Below, piece by piece: positions 36,670 through 45,396 of a DNA stretch of 64,000 nucleotides (position 1 is the first letter of the stretch; each line of letters begins with the position of its first letter). The stretch covers positions 268,523 through 332,522 of the forward strand of contig NZ_MCHY01000009.1 in NCBI RefSeq assembly GCF_003609605.1, written 5' to 3'. Source of the stretch: Ammoniphilus oxalaticus (lineage in GTDB: Bacteria > Bacillota > Bacilli > Aneurinibacillales > RAOX-1). Made by a program: the position numbers and the translations under genes. Under the pieces are notes generated by a model that ran no database searches, was not told the DNA's origin, and was given only the letters and a program-made list of their open reading frames with translations.

Positions 36670-37881
36670 TTATACATTCATTCTATTTCTAACCAAGTAC
36701 CAACCGTAAACCACCAGAAAACTGACTGTCATGATAGCTGAATAACGATACATCAACGCATAGGAAGAGGCATTTGCAATAGCTCCTAGACCCATCGCCC
36801 CGATCCCGATTCCTAAATCAAAGGCGGAAAAAAAGGTGCTGTTTGCCGCGCCGCGACGATGAGGAGCTGCTCGATCAATTGTCCAAGCTTGTAAGGAGGG
36901 TTGAACAGCTCCAAAACCAAACCCATAAAAGATAGCCGCAATCAATAAACTTGTGGTTGTATCCGCAAAAGAAAGAAGAAGCACACCGCTGGCTAAACAT
37001 ATAATCCCCGGCAACAACACCCATGCATGACCTTTCATATCAAACAATTTTCCGGCAAATGGGCGTGTTAGCATAATAACGACGGCATTACCTAAAAAGA
37101 ACCACCCTACATTCCCAATGCCGACTTCTTTTCCAAACAGCGTTATAAAGCTAACTATCCCCCCATAAGTGACCGATATCATTAACATCAACAGAGAAGG
37201 AAACAAAGAACTTCTTTCCACAAGCCCCGCATAGAAATTACCTTTGCGTTCAGGTTCATCTGAAGATGATTGCGGGGCGCGCTGCGGTTCAGGATAGTGT
37301 ATAAATTGGGAGAGAATAAGTCCAATGACTCCGAGGGTCACCGACACTGTGAATAAAGGGCCAAACCCCATATCATTCATAATCCAAATCCCTATCAACG
37401 GGGCAAACGCCATCGCAAAGTTGCTCGACAGCCCATAGTACCCCATGCCTTCCCCGCGACGTTGCTGTGGAATCAGATCAGAAACAATCGTTCCATATGC
37501 TGTCGTGGAGATTCCCCAACCGATCCCGTGAATAAAGCGAAGCGAGAGGACCAAAAAGATGGTGGACATCCAATAATAACCTGAAGAGCATAAAATAAAC
37601 AAAATTAACCCGATCACTAACACTTTTCTTCGATCCATCGAATCTAGCGCTTTACCTGCGAATGGTCGAGCCAATAAGGCAGAAATTGTGAATACACTGA
37701 TAACCATCCCTACCGCAAGTTCATCCCCACCCATATTAGCGACAAAAACAGGGAGAGTCGGAATCAACATCTGAAAACTTAGAAATAAAAATAGGTTTGA
37801 AATTGTTAATATAATAAACGCTCGGGTCCACAATCGAGGCGTTGCTTCAGTTTGTGGCGCCACTGGATCTACATGACCCAT
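36670..37881 (-). CDS. MFS efflux-type transporter
   Basis: 403 residues with 12 membrane segments. The loop 2-3 motif reads GKALDSMDRRKVLVIG and a matching GKLFDMKGHAWVLLPG occurs in the second half; motif C-like HGIGWGISTTAYGTIVSD lies near helix 5. It belongs to the drug:proton antiporter-like MFS group; substrate is unknown. AAGGGTGG lies five bases before the ATG. Single-gene unit. Confidence 0.8.
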   Translation of the reverse strand: MGHVDPVAPQTEATPRLWTRAFIILTISNLFLFLSFQMLIPTLPVFVANMGGDELAVGMVISVFTISALLARPFAGKALDSMDRRKVLVIGLILFILCSSGYYWMSTIFLVLSLRFIHGIGWGISTTAYGTIVSDLIPQQRRGEGMGYYGLSSNFAMAFAPLIGIWIMNDMGFGPLFTVSVTLGVIGLILSQFIHYPEPQRAPQSSSDEPERKGNFYAGLVERSSLFPSLLMLMISVTYGGIVSFITLFGKEVGIGNVGWFFLGNAVVIMLTRPFAGKLFDMKGHAWVLLPGIICLASGVLLLSFADTTTSLLIAAIFYGFGFGAVQPSLQAWTIDRAAPHRRGAANSTFFSAFDLGIGIGAMGLGAIANASSYALMYRYSAIMTVSFLVVYGWYLVRNRMNV

Positions 37882-37905
37882 CCAACCACCCTTTCTTTAT
37901 CGAAT

Positions 37906-37959
37906 AAAAAAAAGAGTGAGCGCTATCCACACTCCCGCGCATGGTAGACTCACTCTTTT
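37906..37959 (-). terminator. Terminator after the CysJ-like gene
   Basis: Arms AAAAGAGTGAG / CTCACTCTTTT with a long loop, then TTTTTTTTATT on the minus strand. Confidence 0.82.
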
Positions 37960-37996
37960 AGATGTTTAACAGCAGAACTGTCAAATCTTTTAAATT

Positions 37997-39145
37997 TTAG
38001 TAAACGTCACGTTGGTAACGGCCTTCCTTGCTCAGGTTTTCAAGATACGCTTCCGCATCTTCACGGCTCATTTTACCTTCTTGTTCGATAATTGTAATTA
38101 GCGCATCGTTTACGTCTTTTGCCATGTAGAGCCTATCTCCACACACGTAGAAATACGCGCCATTATCTAACCACTCAAAGATTTCCTTGCCATTTTCAAG
38201 CATCTTATGTTGCACATATACTTTTTGATCGGTATCACGCGAGAATGCTGTATCTAACTTTGTTAGAACCCCATCCTCTTGATATTTCTCTAACTCTTCT
38301 TTGTATAAGAAGTCTGAAGCAACGTGCTGGTCTCCAAAGAATAACCAACTCTTACCTTCTGCTTTCGTTACTGCGCGCTCTTCAATAAACGAACGGAATG
38401 GCGCGATTCCAGTTCCAGGACCAACCATAATGATGTCTGTATCTTTAGACTCGGGTAGGTAGAACATTTTGTTCGGTTGAACAAATACAGGCAATGTATC
38501 GCCCTCGTTAACTCGCTCTGCGCATTGAACTGAACATACTCCTTTACGCTCGCGACCATGAGCTGTGTAACGCACAGCGCCAATTGTCAAATGAACCTCA
38601 TTTGGATGAGCATCAATGCTGCTAGCAATAGAGTATAGACGTGGTGTCATTCTTCTTAGTAGAGCTGTGATGTCTTCCGCTGAAGCGCTCCATGGACCGA
38701 AATCTTGCAATAAATCAAGTAAATCGCGCCCATTCAGATACTCTCTTAACTGAGCCGCATCTTCTACAAGTCCTTTTAGATCTGCGCTTTCAGTGAAATT
38801 CGCTGCTTCTTGGACAATCTTTCTAGAAAGATTCGTAATGTCAAAGTGCTTCGTTAACGCTTCTTTAAGCGGAAGTGTTTCCCCGTCTTTGTTAATCGCA
38901 ACAGGTGCATCCGCATCCCACTTCATCAAATCGATCAAAGCAGCTACTAATTCAGGATCGTTCTCAGGATAAATACCTAAAGCATCTCCTGGCACATAGC
39001 TTAGACCGGATCCTTCTAATGAAATTTCAAGATGTCTTGTTTCTTTATTGGATCCTTCTCCGTTTAGGTCGATATTCTTTAAGATCTTCCCAGGAAACGG
39101 ATTCATCCTTGTAAACGGTGCGTTCTTGACTACATTCGCCTGCAT
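37997..39145 (-). CDS. CysJ-like NADPH flavoprotein lacking the FMN domain
   Basis: 382 residues that match only the FAD- and NADPH-binding parts of sulfite reductase flavoprotein / cytochrome P450 reductase: connecting domain SYVPGDALGIYPEN, FAD motif RLYSIASS, GVCSVQCAER, pyridine-nucleotide motif MVGPGTGIAPFRSFIEER, and the C-terminal YVCGDRLYMAKDVNDAL. The N-terminal flavodoxin domain (about 200 residues) of CysJ is missing, and there is no cysI beside it. It may pass electrons through a separate flavodoxin or ferredoxin. Single-gene unit with its own terminator. Confidence 0.85.
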   Translation of the reverse strand: MQANVVKNAPFTRMNPFPGKILKNIDLNGEGSNKETRHLEISLEGSGLSYVPGDALGIYPENDPELVAALIDLMKWDADAPVAINKDGETLPLKEALTKHFDITNLSRKIVQEAANFTESADLKGLVEDAAQLREYLNGRDLLDLLQDFGPWSASAEDITALLRRMTPRLYSIASSIDAHPNEVHLTIGAVRYTAHGRERKGVCSVQCAERVNEGDTLPVFVQPNKMFYLPESKDTDIIMVGPGTGIAPFRSFIEERAVTKAEGKSWLFFGDQHVASDFLYKEELEKYQEDGVLTKLDTAFSRDTDQKVYVQHKMLENGKEIFEWLDNGAYFYVCGDRLYMAKDVNDALITIIEQEGKMSREDAEAYLENLSKEGRYQRDVY

Positions 39146-39469
39146 ATTTTTTTCACCTCAAAAAGTTATATACACATAGGATAACATAGAAACCTGATTT
39201 CAGAAATATTAATTTGCACATTTCCAAAAAAATAGTATTTATTGATTAATCAAATAAATACCCATTTCCTTGACACAACTTCGCTGTAAACCAATTCTTG
39301 ACCACTTCAATTGACTCCAATGGAAACTATTCCGTCTACAGAGCTCCTGTATTTGACGGACATTTACCTAACGTTGATTTTTACTCTACACCTAACAAAT
39401 ACTTTATCCAACCAACGCCACTTTTAATAGTATTATAGCCGAGCAAATTTTAAAACCAATTTTTAAAAT
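39146..39469. other. Intergenic stretch with a start-less open frame
   Basis: About 320 bases before the gene remnant at 39470. On the plus strand a 54-codon frame is open from 39274 to a TAG at 39438 and reads like protein (SIDSNGNYSVYRAPVFDG), but it has no start codon or ribosome site and follows a TGA. I do not recognise it; it may be a decayed gene piece. Confidence 0.3.
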
Positions 39470-39572
39470 TTGAAACACATTCAGATTGTATGCTTGCAAA
39501 AAGGTCGATTAAACGCATCCAGAAGATTTGATTGACGCGTTTCTCAATTATGAATCTACTCTAAGGAGATAG
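39470..39572 (+). pseudogene. Possible frameshifted Spo0E-like gene
   Basis: Read with one frameshift near 39510, the plus strand gives KHIQIVCLQKGRL, then HPEDLIDAFLNYESTLRR and a stop. This recalls the short Spo0E family (a leucine-rich first helix, HP, then a second helix ending in LxxLLxxY). Without the shift the first frame stops at 39535. No ribosome site precedes it. Weak evidence; could be chance. Confidence 0.3.
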
Positions 39573-39626
39573 TAAATAATGAACAATGAAGTATGTTAAA
39601 ATAAAAAAAACGGATGGAGGTAATTT

Positions 39627-39977
39627 ATGTATATCGTTGAGATGAAGGATGAGGGTATGAAGGGACTTTCCAGCTTTATTTTAGACGAATTAAAATTAGA
39701 AGCCATCTTTGCCCGCGCAAAACATGAAGAAATGATCGGCCTATACACGACCGAACAATTGATTTCGCCAAGCATCCAATATGTGCTTTCAAATGTTTCA
39801 AAAGGTTATAATGAAGCCCGCTACGAGGTTCAATTTATAAACATGACTCATAATGAACATAAATCATGCTATTTTGATGATTTGCAAGAAGTGAAGGATT
39901 TAATTTTAATGATAAGAGAAATGGTGGAAAAAGAAGAAGCGGTCAAGGAGAAAATTGCTAGGCTAATCGATTTATAA
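39627..39977 (+). CDS. Uncharacterised 116-residue protein
   Basis: Not recognised. Strong start: GGAGG eight bases before the ATG. The protein is soluble, acidic and mixed helix/strand, with a Lys/Glu-rich C-terminal helix (MIREMVEKEEAVKEKIARL). No signal peptide, membrane segment or cysteine pair. It has its own terminator, so it is probably a real single-gene unit. Upstream lies possible Spo0E debris and a six-codon frame with a ribosome site at about 39580. Confidence 0.6.
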   Translation: MYIVEMKDEGMKGLSSFILDELKLEAIFARAKHEEMIGLYTTEQLISPSIQYVLSNVSKGYNEARYEVQFINMTHNEHKSCYFDDLQEVKDLILMIREMVEKEEAVKEKIARLIDL

Positions 39978-39988
39978 CAATAATAACA

Positions 39989-40017
39989 AAACGACCTTCA
40001 ATGAAGGTCGTTTTTAT
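39989..40017 (+). terminator. Terminator after the 116-residue gene
   Basis: Arms ACGACCTTC / GAAGGTCGT with a three-base loop, then TTTTATTT. Confidence 0.92.
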
Positions 40018-40261
40018 TTCCCGGAAAAACCGAATGGCTTGAATGGCTTTCCCTTAGATGATTTAGATTCCCTTGCGCTTCACGCTACAAATACATGTTT
40101 ACTTCTAAATAAAGTTCAAAACGACGAAAGCCCTACCTCTCTTCCATCCTTACGGCTCCGATGACCGCGCCAGTGTGAGTTGAATTTTAATCTTCATAAT
40201 AAGATATGGTTAGAAAAGAAATAAGAAGTGATTTGTGGTATGACTCATTTCGAGGGTTTCA
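40018..40261. other. Intergenic stretch without recognisable gene
   Basis: About 245 bases between two terminators. No frame with a ribosome site. A short minus-strand frame near 40140-40185 reads THTGAVIGAVRMEER and stops; no family recognised. Confidence 0.4.
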
Positions 40262-40265
40262 TTTA

Positions 40266-40306
40266 AAAGGGGAAATCCCTTATGGTGGAAATCGTCATAA
40301 GGGATT
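40266..40306 (-). terminator. Terminator after cspA
   Basis: Arms AATCCCTTATG / CATAAGGGATT with an 11-base loop, followed on the minus strand by TCCCCTTTT. Confidence 0.8.
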
Positions 40307-40327
40307 AGCTACATCTGTTAGAAAGAC

Positions 40328-40528
40328 TTATAACTTACTAACGTTTGCTGCTTGCTCGCCGCGTTGTCCTTGAACAACTTCAAACTGTACTCGTTCTCCC
40401 TCATCTAGAGATTTAAATCCATCGCTATTAATCGCGCTGAAGTGTACGAAAACATCGTCTCCATCTTCTCTTTCGATAAATCCAAACCCTTTTTCTGCAT
40501 TAAACCATTTAACTGTTCCTGTTTGCAT
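40328..40528 (-). CDS. cspA: Cold shock protein
   Basis: 66-residue single-stranded nucleic acid chaperone. RNP1 KGFGFIER and RNP2 VFVHFSAI are both present, and the start [14 protein letters not shown] is standard. GGAGG lies eight bases before the ATG. The about 230 bases upstream are free of genes and may form the usual long cold-shock leader. Confidence 0.96.
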   Translation of the reverse strand: MQTGTVKWFNAEKGFGFIEREDGDDVFVHFSAINSDGFKSLDEGERVQFEVVQGQRGEQAANVSKL

Positions 40529-40763
40529 TGTAAAACCTCCACCTAATTTAAATTAAATATGCTTATTATTCTTTTGGGAAAAAATTCACATATTAAAAAG
40601 AGCAACCGATTGATCAAAATGATAACCCTTTTTAATGCGTGAATTTTGCAGATTAGATTTTTAGAGGCCCCTATTACTGTTACTATTCCCTGATCCTAAA
40701 GAATCATACTTCCGATTTTAAAAATATATAGAAAACAGAGATGTTTTTGGATCGCATCTTAAA

Positions 40764-41192
40764 CTAGCTCAGTGATTGTTCAATTTCTGATTTCAATAAT
40801 TGCAAATCATAGTCGAATTCAAAAAAATACGGTTTGTTTTCATCATCAAAAATCATCAATAACGGCTTACTTCCCGTAGGGAGAATTAAAATCAGCTCGT
40901 TAATAAAAGTAGTCACCCACTCATTATTAACTGTTACAGATGGTTCCAGCGGAATTTTAATCATTTGACCCTTTGTCGGGATTGGATCAAATTCCTTCGT
41001 CAGTCCAGTAATCTTCGTTAGACTATTTCCAAGTTCTTTCTGAACTATTTCCGAATTGGCTGTAGTATTTGTCACTTGCTTCGTCTCCACGTCAAACACC
41101 TCAATATTTAATCGTTCCGCCGCCTCGACATAAGATACAAGCGCCCCTAAACTAATAAGTAGTAAAATTAATAGCCATCTATTTTTCCTCAT
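40764..41192 (-). CDS. Secreted or membrane-anchored protein of unknown function
   Basis: 142 residues. Signal peptide or anchor at residues 1-25 (MRKNRWLLILLLISLGALVS, then a likely cleavage after VEAA). The mature part is an acidic, beta-rich domain with no recognised motif (ILILPTGSKPLLMIFDDENK). No terminator was seen directly after it and no neighbours share its function. A single-gene unit facing the cspA gene's direction. Confidence 0.6.
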   Translation of the reverse strand: MRKNRWLLILLLISLGALVSYVEAAERLNIEVFDVETKQVTNTTANSEIVQKELGNSLTKITGLTKEFDPIPTKGQMIKIPLEPSVTVNNEWVTTFINELILILPTGSKPLLMIFDDENKPYFFEFDYDLQLLKSEIEQSLS

Positions 41193-41241
41193 ATTATCAC
41201 CTTAACGTATCTTCCCCAAAACAAACTAACTTATTAAATAC

Positions 41242-41271
41242 AAAAACCAGCCATTCATTAAGAGGCTGGTT
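41242..41271 (-). terminator. Terminator between the old yellow enzyme and the secreted protein
   Basis: Arms AACCAGCC / GGCTGGTT with an 11-base loop, followed on the minus strand by TTTTTGTATTT. Lies 190 bases after the flavoenzyme stop. Confidence 0.8.
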
Positions 41272-41461
41272 CCATTTATGTAGGTCCGCATTCATAATCA
41301 ATCTTTAACCACTTATTCTTACATTATAACAAAGATCACAACTTACGTCACTGTTAACTTTTTGGAAATGGGACAATGGAATAATATAGGGCCAAAATCG
41401 AGGTCATCAACTAAATATTCCCTCATTTGACCCTTTTTTATTCCATTTATTTTAATACATC

Positions 41462-42487
41462 TTAAAAAAAGTGTCGGTATTGCCGCGGAATACTAGTTTC
41501 CTCCCCAAGTATACGGGCGGCCCGAATGGTCCAGTACGGATCACGTAATAATTCCCTGCCAATCGCGACTAAATCCGCATCGTCATTCGCAATGACTGAC
41601 TGGGCCAAATCGGGACTTTCCAACATGCCGACGGCAATAACAGGGATCGATACAGCTTCGCGAATCGCCCGAGCAAATGGAACCTGGTAACCAGGATAAT
41701 TACCTGGCTTTTTCTCTCCCGCTACCCCTTCACCGCCTGAACTTACGTGAAACAAATCAACACCCGCTTCTTTATAAGCGCGACAAAGTTTGATCGCATG
41801 ATCAAGTTCATAACCGCCATCCGCATACTCAATAGCAGAAATTCTAAAAATAAGAGGCATGTCCGATGGCATTTCACGCTTCATCGCTTGAATCACTTCC
41901 ACACCAAATCGCTCTAAATCACGTCCATATTCATCATCTCTTTGGTTCGTTAACGGTGATTGAAATTGATGAATTAAATAACCGTGAGCTCCGTGAATTT
42001 CGAGCACATCCACTCCCGCTTGGACTGCGCGTCTAGCGGCTTCCGCATAAAGTTGTACCGTCTCTTTTACTTCACCTGTCGTTAATGCCCGTGGTTGTTT
42101 ATAATCAGGACCAGGAAATCGAAGGGGTGAGGGAGCGACGGGTTGCCCAGCATCCTCAGCTTTACGGCCTGCGTGAGCAATTTGAATTCCAATCTTTGCC
42201 CCATGTTGCTGGACCGCCTTAATAATTCGAGAAAAGGCGGGAATTTGGTCATCAGACCACAAGCCAAGATCATAATCGGAGATTCGCCCATCAGGCTCTA
42301 CATCTGTCATCTCCATAATGATGAGACCGACGCCACCAACAGCGCGACTAACATAATGCGTATAATGCCAGTCATTCGGAACACCATCTTTCGCCGCAAC
42401 AGAATACTGGCACATTGGAGCCATGACAACCCTATTTTTTAACTCAAGACCTTTAATTGAAAAAGGGGAAAATAAATGATTTGACAA
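41462..42487 (-). CDS. namA: NADPH dehydrogenase NamA/YqjM (old yellow enzyme)
   Basis: FMN enzyme that reduces activated C=C bonds with NADPH. 341 residues, TIM barrel. Seen: APMCQYS (the Cys/Tyr pair typical of the YqjM class), the substrate-binding histidines in EIHGAHGYLIHQFQSP, RISAIEYADGGYE, and the C-terminal IPRQYRHFF with the arginine finger. The TTG at 42487 sits eight bases after AGGAG; a GTG nine bases earlier overlaps that ribosome site. Likely role: detoxifying enones or xenobiotics. Confidence 0.93.
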   Translation of the reverse strand: MSNHLFSPFSIKGLELKNRVVMAPMCQYSVAAKDGVPNDWHYTHYVSRAVGGVGLIIMEMTDVEPDGRISDYDLGLWSDDQIPAFSRIIKAVQQHGAKIGIQIAHAGRKAEDAGQPVAPSPLRFPGPDYKQPRALTTGEVKETVQLYAEAARRAVQAGVDVLEIHGAHGYLIHQFQSPLTNQRDDEYGRDLERFGVEVIQAMKREMPSDMPLIFRISAIEYADGGYELDHAIKLCRAYKEAGVDLFHVSSGGEGVAGEKKPGNYPGYQVPFARAIREAVSIPVIAVGMLESPDLAQSVIANDDADLVAIGRELLRDPYWTIRAARILGEETSIPRQYRHFF

Positions 42488-42595
42488 AACTAACACTCCT
42501 CATCATTTTTCAAGGATTTTCATCATCCACATGTAGTTTACCTAGCTGCATTCGACAATACAAACAAAGATCCTCTCTACCTATAAACCTCTTAC

Positions 42596-43408
42596 TTATA
42601 CAATAACAGAGCGGTTATGAGGAAACATCGGGATTGCCGTAAGCAATGCTTGTGTATAGGGGTGCTGCGGTGATTCGAGCACCTTTTTTGTCGGACCGAT
42701 TTCTACGATTTCACCTTTATATAGAACAGCCAGTCGATCACACAAATACGAAACTGTCGATAAATCATGAGATATATAGAGCATCGTCAATTTAAACGTG
42801 TCATTCAACTGTTTTAGTAAATGTAAAATCCCAGCCCGTATGGAAACGTCTAGCATGGACACGGGTTCATCTGCGACAAGGAACCGCGGATTCAACACAA
42901 TTGCCCTCGCGATCGCAATGCGTTGCAATTGCCCTCCACTTAATTCATGTGGAAAGCGATTGATATAATCCTCTACCGGGCTTAGCTCTACTTGAGCGAG
43001 AGTTTCATATACCTTTTTTCTAATCTGTTCTTTCTGCCTCCATCCATGGATGCGAAGCGGTTCAGCAATCGTATCAAATACAGTGAATGAAGGATGCATC
43101 GTTTCATATGGATCTTGAAAAACCATTTGGATATCTCGTCTCATTTGTTTCCTAGCTTTTTTACTTACAGTAGAGAGGTTTTTACCCGCGAACATAACAT
43201 GACCTTCCGTTGGTTTTTCAAGTTGAAGAATAATCTCACCGAGCGTTGATTTTCCAGATCCGCTTTGCCCGACAAGACCAATAATTTCACCCTCTTTAAT
43301 CGAAAGAGAAACATCGCGGAGCGCCTCCACCCCTTTACCTTTTCCTCTTAAAGGAAATGAAGTTGGGTATTGTTTTGTAATCTGTTTTAATTCAAGCAAT
43401 GGACCCAT
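42596..43408 (-). CDS. Peptide ABC transporter ATPase, OppF/DppF type
   Basis: 270 residues. Walker A GLVGQSGSGKST, signature LSGGQLQRIAIARA, Walker B FLVADEPVSMLD and the H-loop ISHDLSTV. Together with the OppD-type ATPase upstream it powers the importer. The C-terminal SPQHPYTQALLTAIPM element is typical of OppF. Last gene of the five-gene transporter, four bases after the previous one. Confidence 0.93.
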   Translation of the reverse strand: MGPLLELKQITKQYPTSFPLRGKGKGVEALRDVSLSIKEGEIIGLVGQSGSGKSTLGEIILQLEKPTEGHVMFAGKNLSTVSKKARKQMRRDIQMVFQDPYETMHPSFTVFDTIAEPLRIHGWRQKEQIRKKVYETLAQVELSPVEDYINRFPHELSGGQLQRIAIARAIVLNPRFLVADEPVSMLDVSIRAGILHLLKQLNDTFKLTMLYISHDLSTVSYLCDRLAVLYKGEIVEIGPTKKVLESPQHPYTQALLTAIPMFPHNRSVIV

Positions 43409-43411
43409 GCT

Positions 43412-44416
43412 CTACCTCCGTCTTTCCCAAGTGGCTATTTCCTTAGCCTCCCTACGAAATCGTTGCGCTTCACTCACATAATGACAAGCCACTTTGTGTC
43501 CCTCGGCAATTTGCTGTAATTTTGGTTCAACACTTACACATTTATCCGATACAAATGGACACCTTTCATGAAACTGACAACCTTTGCTTAGTTCGGTCAA
43601 TTTTGGAGGCATCCCCGGAATCGTAATCAATGCCTCCCCATTCATTGAAAAGTTTGGCGAGGCATACTGTAGCCCTATTGAATAAGGATGTGAGGCTCTC
43701 GCGAGAAACTGTTCCATCCTACATGTCTCCATAATCTTCCCGCCATACATGACGACAATCGTATGACAAAAGCTTGAAACCAGCGCGAGATCGTGAGATA
43801 TAAAGAGTAAAGCGCTGTTCAATGCTTCTTGCATTGTCCTTAATTTATGTAGAATATTTTGCTGGACAATCACATCCAAGGCTGTTGTAGGTTCATCCGC
43901 AATAATGAGCGTCGGCTGCAACATAAGCGTCATCGCGATAATAATACGTTGTTTCATGCCACCGCTTAATTGGTGAGGATAATCATTGAGATGCCTTTCA
44001 TGAATGTCAACCGAATGAATCGCCGCTCGAATCGTTTCAAGCGCCTTTTTCTTTGGCATGCTTGTATGTTCATACAACAGTTCAATTAGTTGATCCCGTA
44101 TGCGATGAACTGGATTCAGCGCATTCATTGCATTTTGCGGAATAAAAGCAATCTCTTTCCCGCGTTTTTTTCTCATCTGTTCTTTACTTAGCGCTAACAA
44201 ATCTTCGCCATCTAACAAAATTTGTCCACTTGAAATAACCGCATTGGGGCTTAGTAGCCTTAATAAAGCGCGGGCAAGTGTTGTCTTGCCACACCCACTT
44301 TCACCCACAAGGCCAAGACGCTCCCCTCTTCGAATTTTCATTGATAAGTTTTGAATGACATATGCTTTGTTATTGTCTCTTTTATAATTTACATAAAGAT
44401 CGTTCACCTGGAGCAT
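43412..44416 (-). CDS. Peptide ABC transporter ATPase, OppD/DppD type
   Basis: 334 residues. Walker A GLVGESGCGKTT, signature LSGGMKQRIIIAMT, Walker B LIIADEPTTALD. The C-terminal part has the oligopeptide-ATPase tail with four cysteines (CQFHERCPFVSDKC and CHYVSE), which binds a 4Fe-4S cluster in some family members. It starts two bases after the permease stop. Confidence 0.93.
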   Translation of the reverse strand: MLQVNDLYVNYKRDNNKAYVIQNLSMKIRRGERLGLVGESGCGKTTLARALLRLLSPNAVISSGQILLDGEDLLALSKEQMRKKRGKEIAFIPQNAMNALNPVHRIRDQLIELLYEHTSMPKKKALETIRAAIHSVDIHERHLNDYPHQLSGGMKQRIIIAMTLMLQPTLIIADEPTTALDVIVQQNILHKLRTMQEALNSALLFISHDLALVSSFCHTIVVMYGGKIMETCRMEQFLARASHPYSIGLQYASPNFSMNGEALITIPGMPPKLTELSKGCQFHERCPFVSDKCVSVEPKLQQIAEGHKVACHYVSEAQRFRREAKEIATWERRR

Positions 44417-44417
44417 C

Positions 44418-45296
44418 TTACGACCTCCTTTTAAGCCTAGGATGAATCACTTCTTCAAATGAGCGCGTTAAAAAAAAGATAGACAACAATAATAAAACAA
44501 TCGCTATTCCAGGTGGCGCAACCCACCACCATGCTGTTTGAGAATGACCTGTTAAAAAATTTGTATGTAAAATTTGCCCCCAACTAATCACATTAGGGTC
44601 TCCAAGTCCGAGAAAAGACACACTTGCTTCTGTCATAATAGCTGAATTAACGATAAATGCCATTTCAAGTAACGCAATCGGTAACACACTTGGTAAAATA
44701 TAACGAACCATAATCCGAAGATGCCCTGCCCCACTTACGATTGCCGCTTTAATGAAAGGTCGCTTTGCAATTGTTAACACTTGGGACCGAATGATACGAG
44801 CTACGGTTCTCCAACTCAGCAATGAAATAGCCAAAATAACATTCCAAATCGAAGGCTTTAATAGAGCAACTAATACAATGACAAATGGAATAAAAGGAAT
44901 TGCATAAAATACATCAACAATTCTCATCAAAATGATATCTGTTATTCCCCCGAAGTAACCCGAAATAAGTCCCACCATCACTCCTACAAATGTCACTAAT
45001 AGAGCAGCAATAAACCCGACAGAAATTGCCGTTCGTGTTCCAAAAATAACCTGACTGAATAAATCACGACCAATATTGGTCGTACCAAATGGATGTTCAA
45101 TCGAAGGAGTATATAGTTTTTTGATTTCACCATTTTCTGCGCGAATGATTTCATAGGCGTCATAAGGCGCTAGAAAATTTGCAAAGATGGCTACGATAAG
45201 AAAAAGAAGCAACAGAATTAATCCAATAAGCGCAAATGGATCTTTTAAGATGCGTCTTACTAATTGGTTTTTGCTCGCTTTCCGAACTGTTATCAT
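44418..45296 (-). CDS. Peptide ABC transporter permease, DppC type
   Basis: About 292 residues with six membrane segments. EAA-loop motif near the middle (KAAIVSGAGHLRIMVRYILP) and the usual DppC start (DPFALIGLILLLLFLIVA). The ATG at 45296 has a GCGGGT upstream; a TTG at 45341 would extend the protein by 15 residues. Pairs with the DppB-type permease upstream. Confidence 0.9.
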   Translation of the reverse strand: MITVRKASKNQLVRRILKDPFALIGLILLLLFLIVAIFANFLAPYDAYEIIRAENGEIKKLYTPSIEHPFGTTNIGRDLFSQVIFGTRTAISVGFIAALLVTFVGVMVGLISGYFGGITDIILMRIVDVFYAIPFIPFVIVLVALLKPSIWNVILAISLLSWRTVARIIRSQVLTIAKRPFIKAAIVSGAGHLRIMVRYILPSVLPIALLEMAFIVNSAIMTEASVSFLGLGDPNVISWGQILHTNFLTGHSQTAWWWVAPPGIAIVLLLLSIFFLTRSFEEVIHPRLKRRS

Positions 45297-45396
45297 ATCA
45301 AAACCCGCTTCCACTTTAATCAGTTTCCTATTGCGCGGCAATTCATCGTATCATTAAAACGCCTCCAACTACAGATCGTGTAGTGATGGAATAGAA

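Noticed and set aside
40139-40185. Short minus-strand frame THTGAVIGAVRMEER as a gene piece or transposase end
   Set aside because: Stops after a few codons, no ribosome site, no family recognised; most likely chance.
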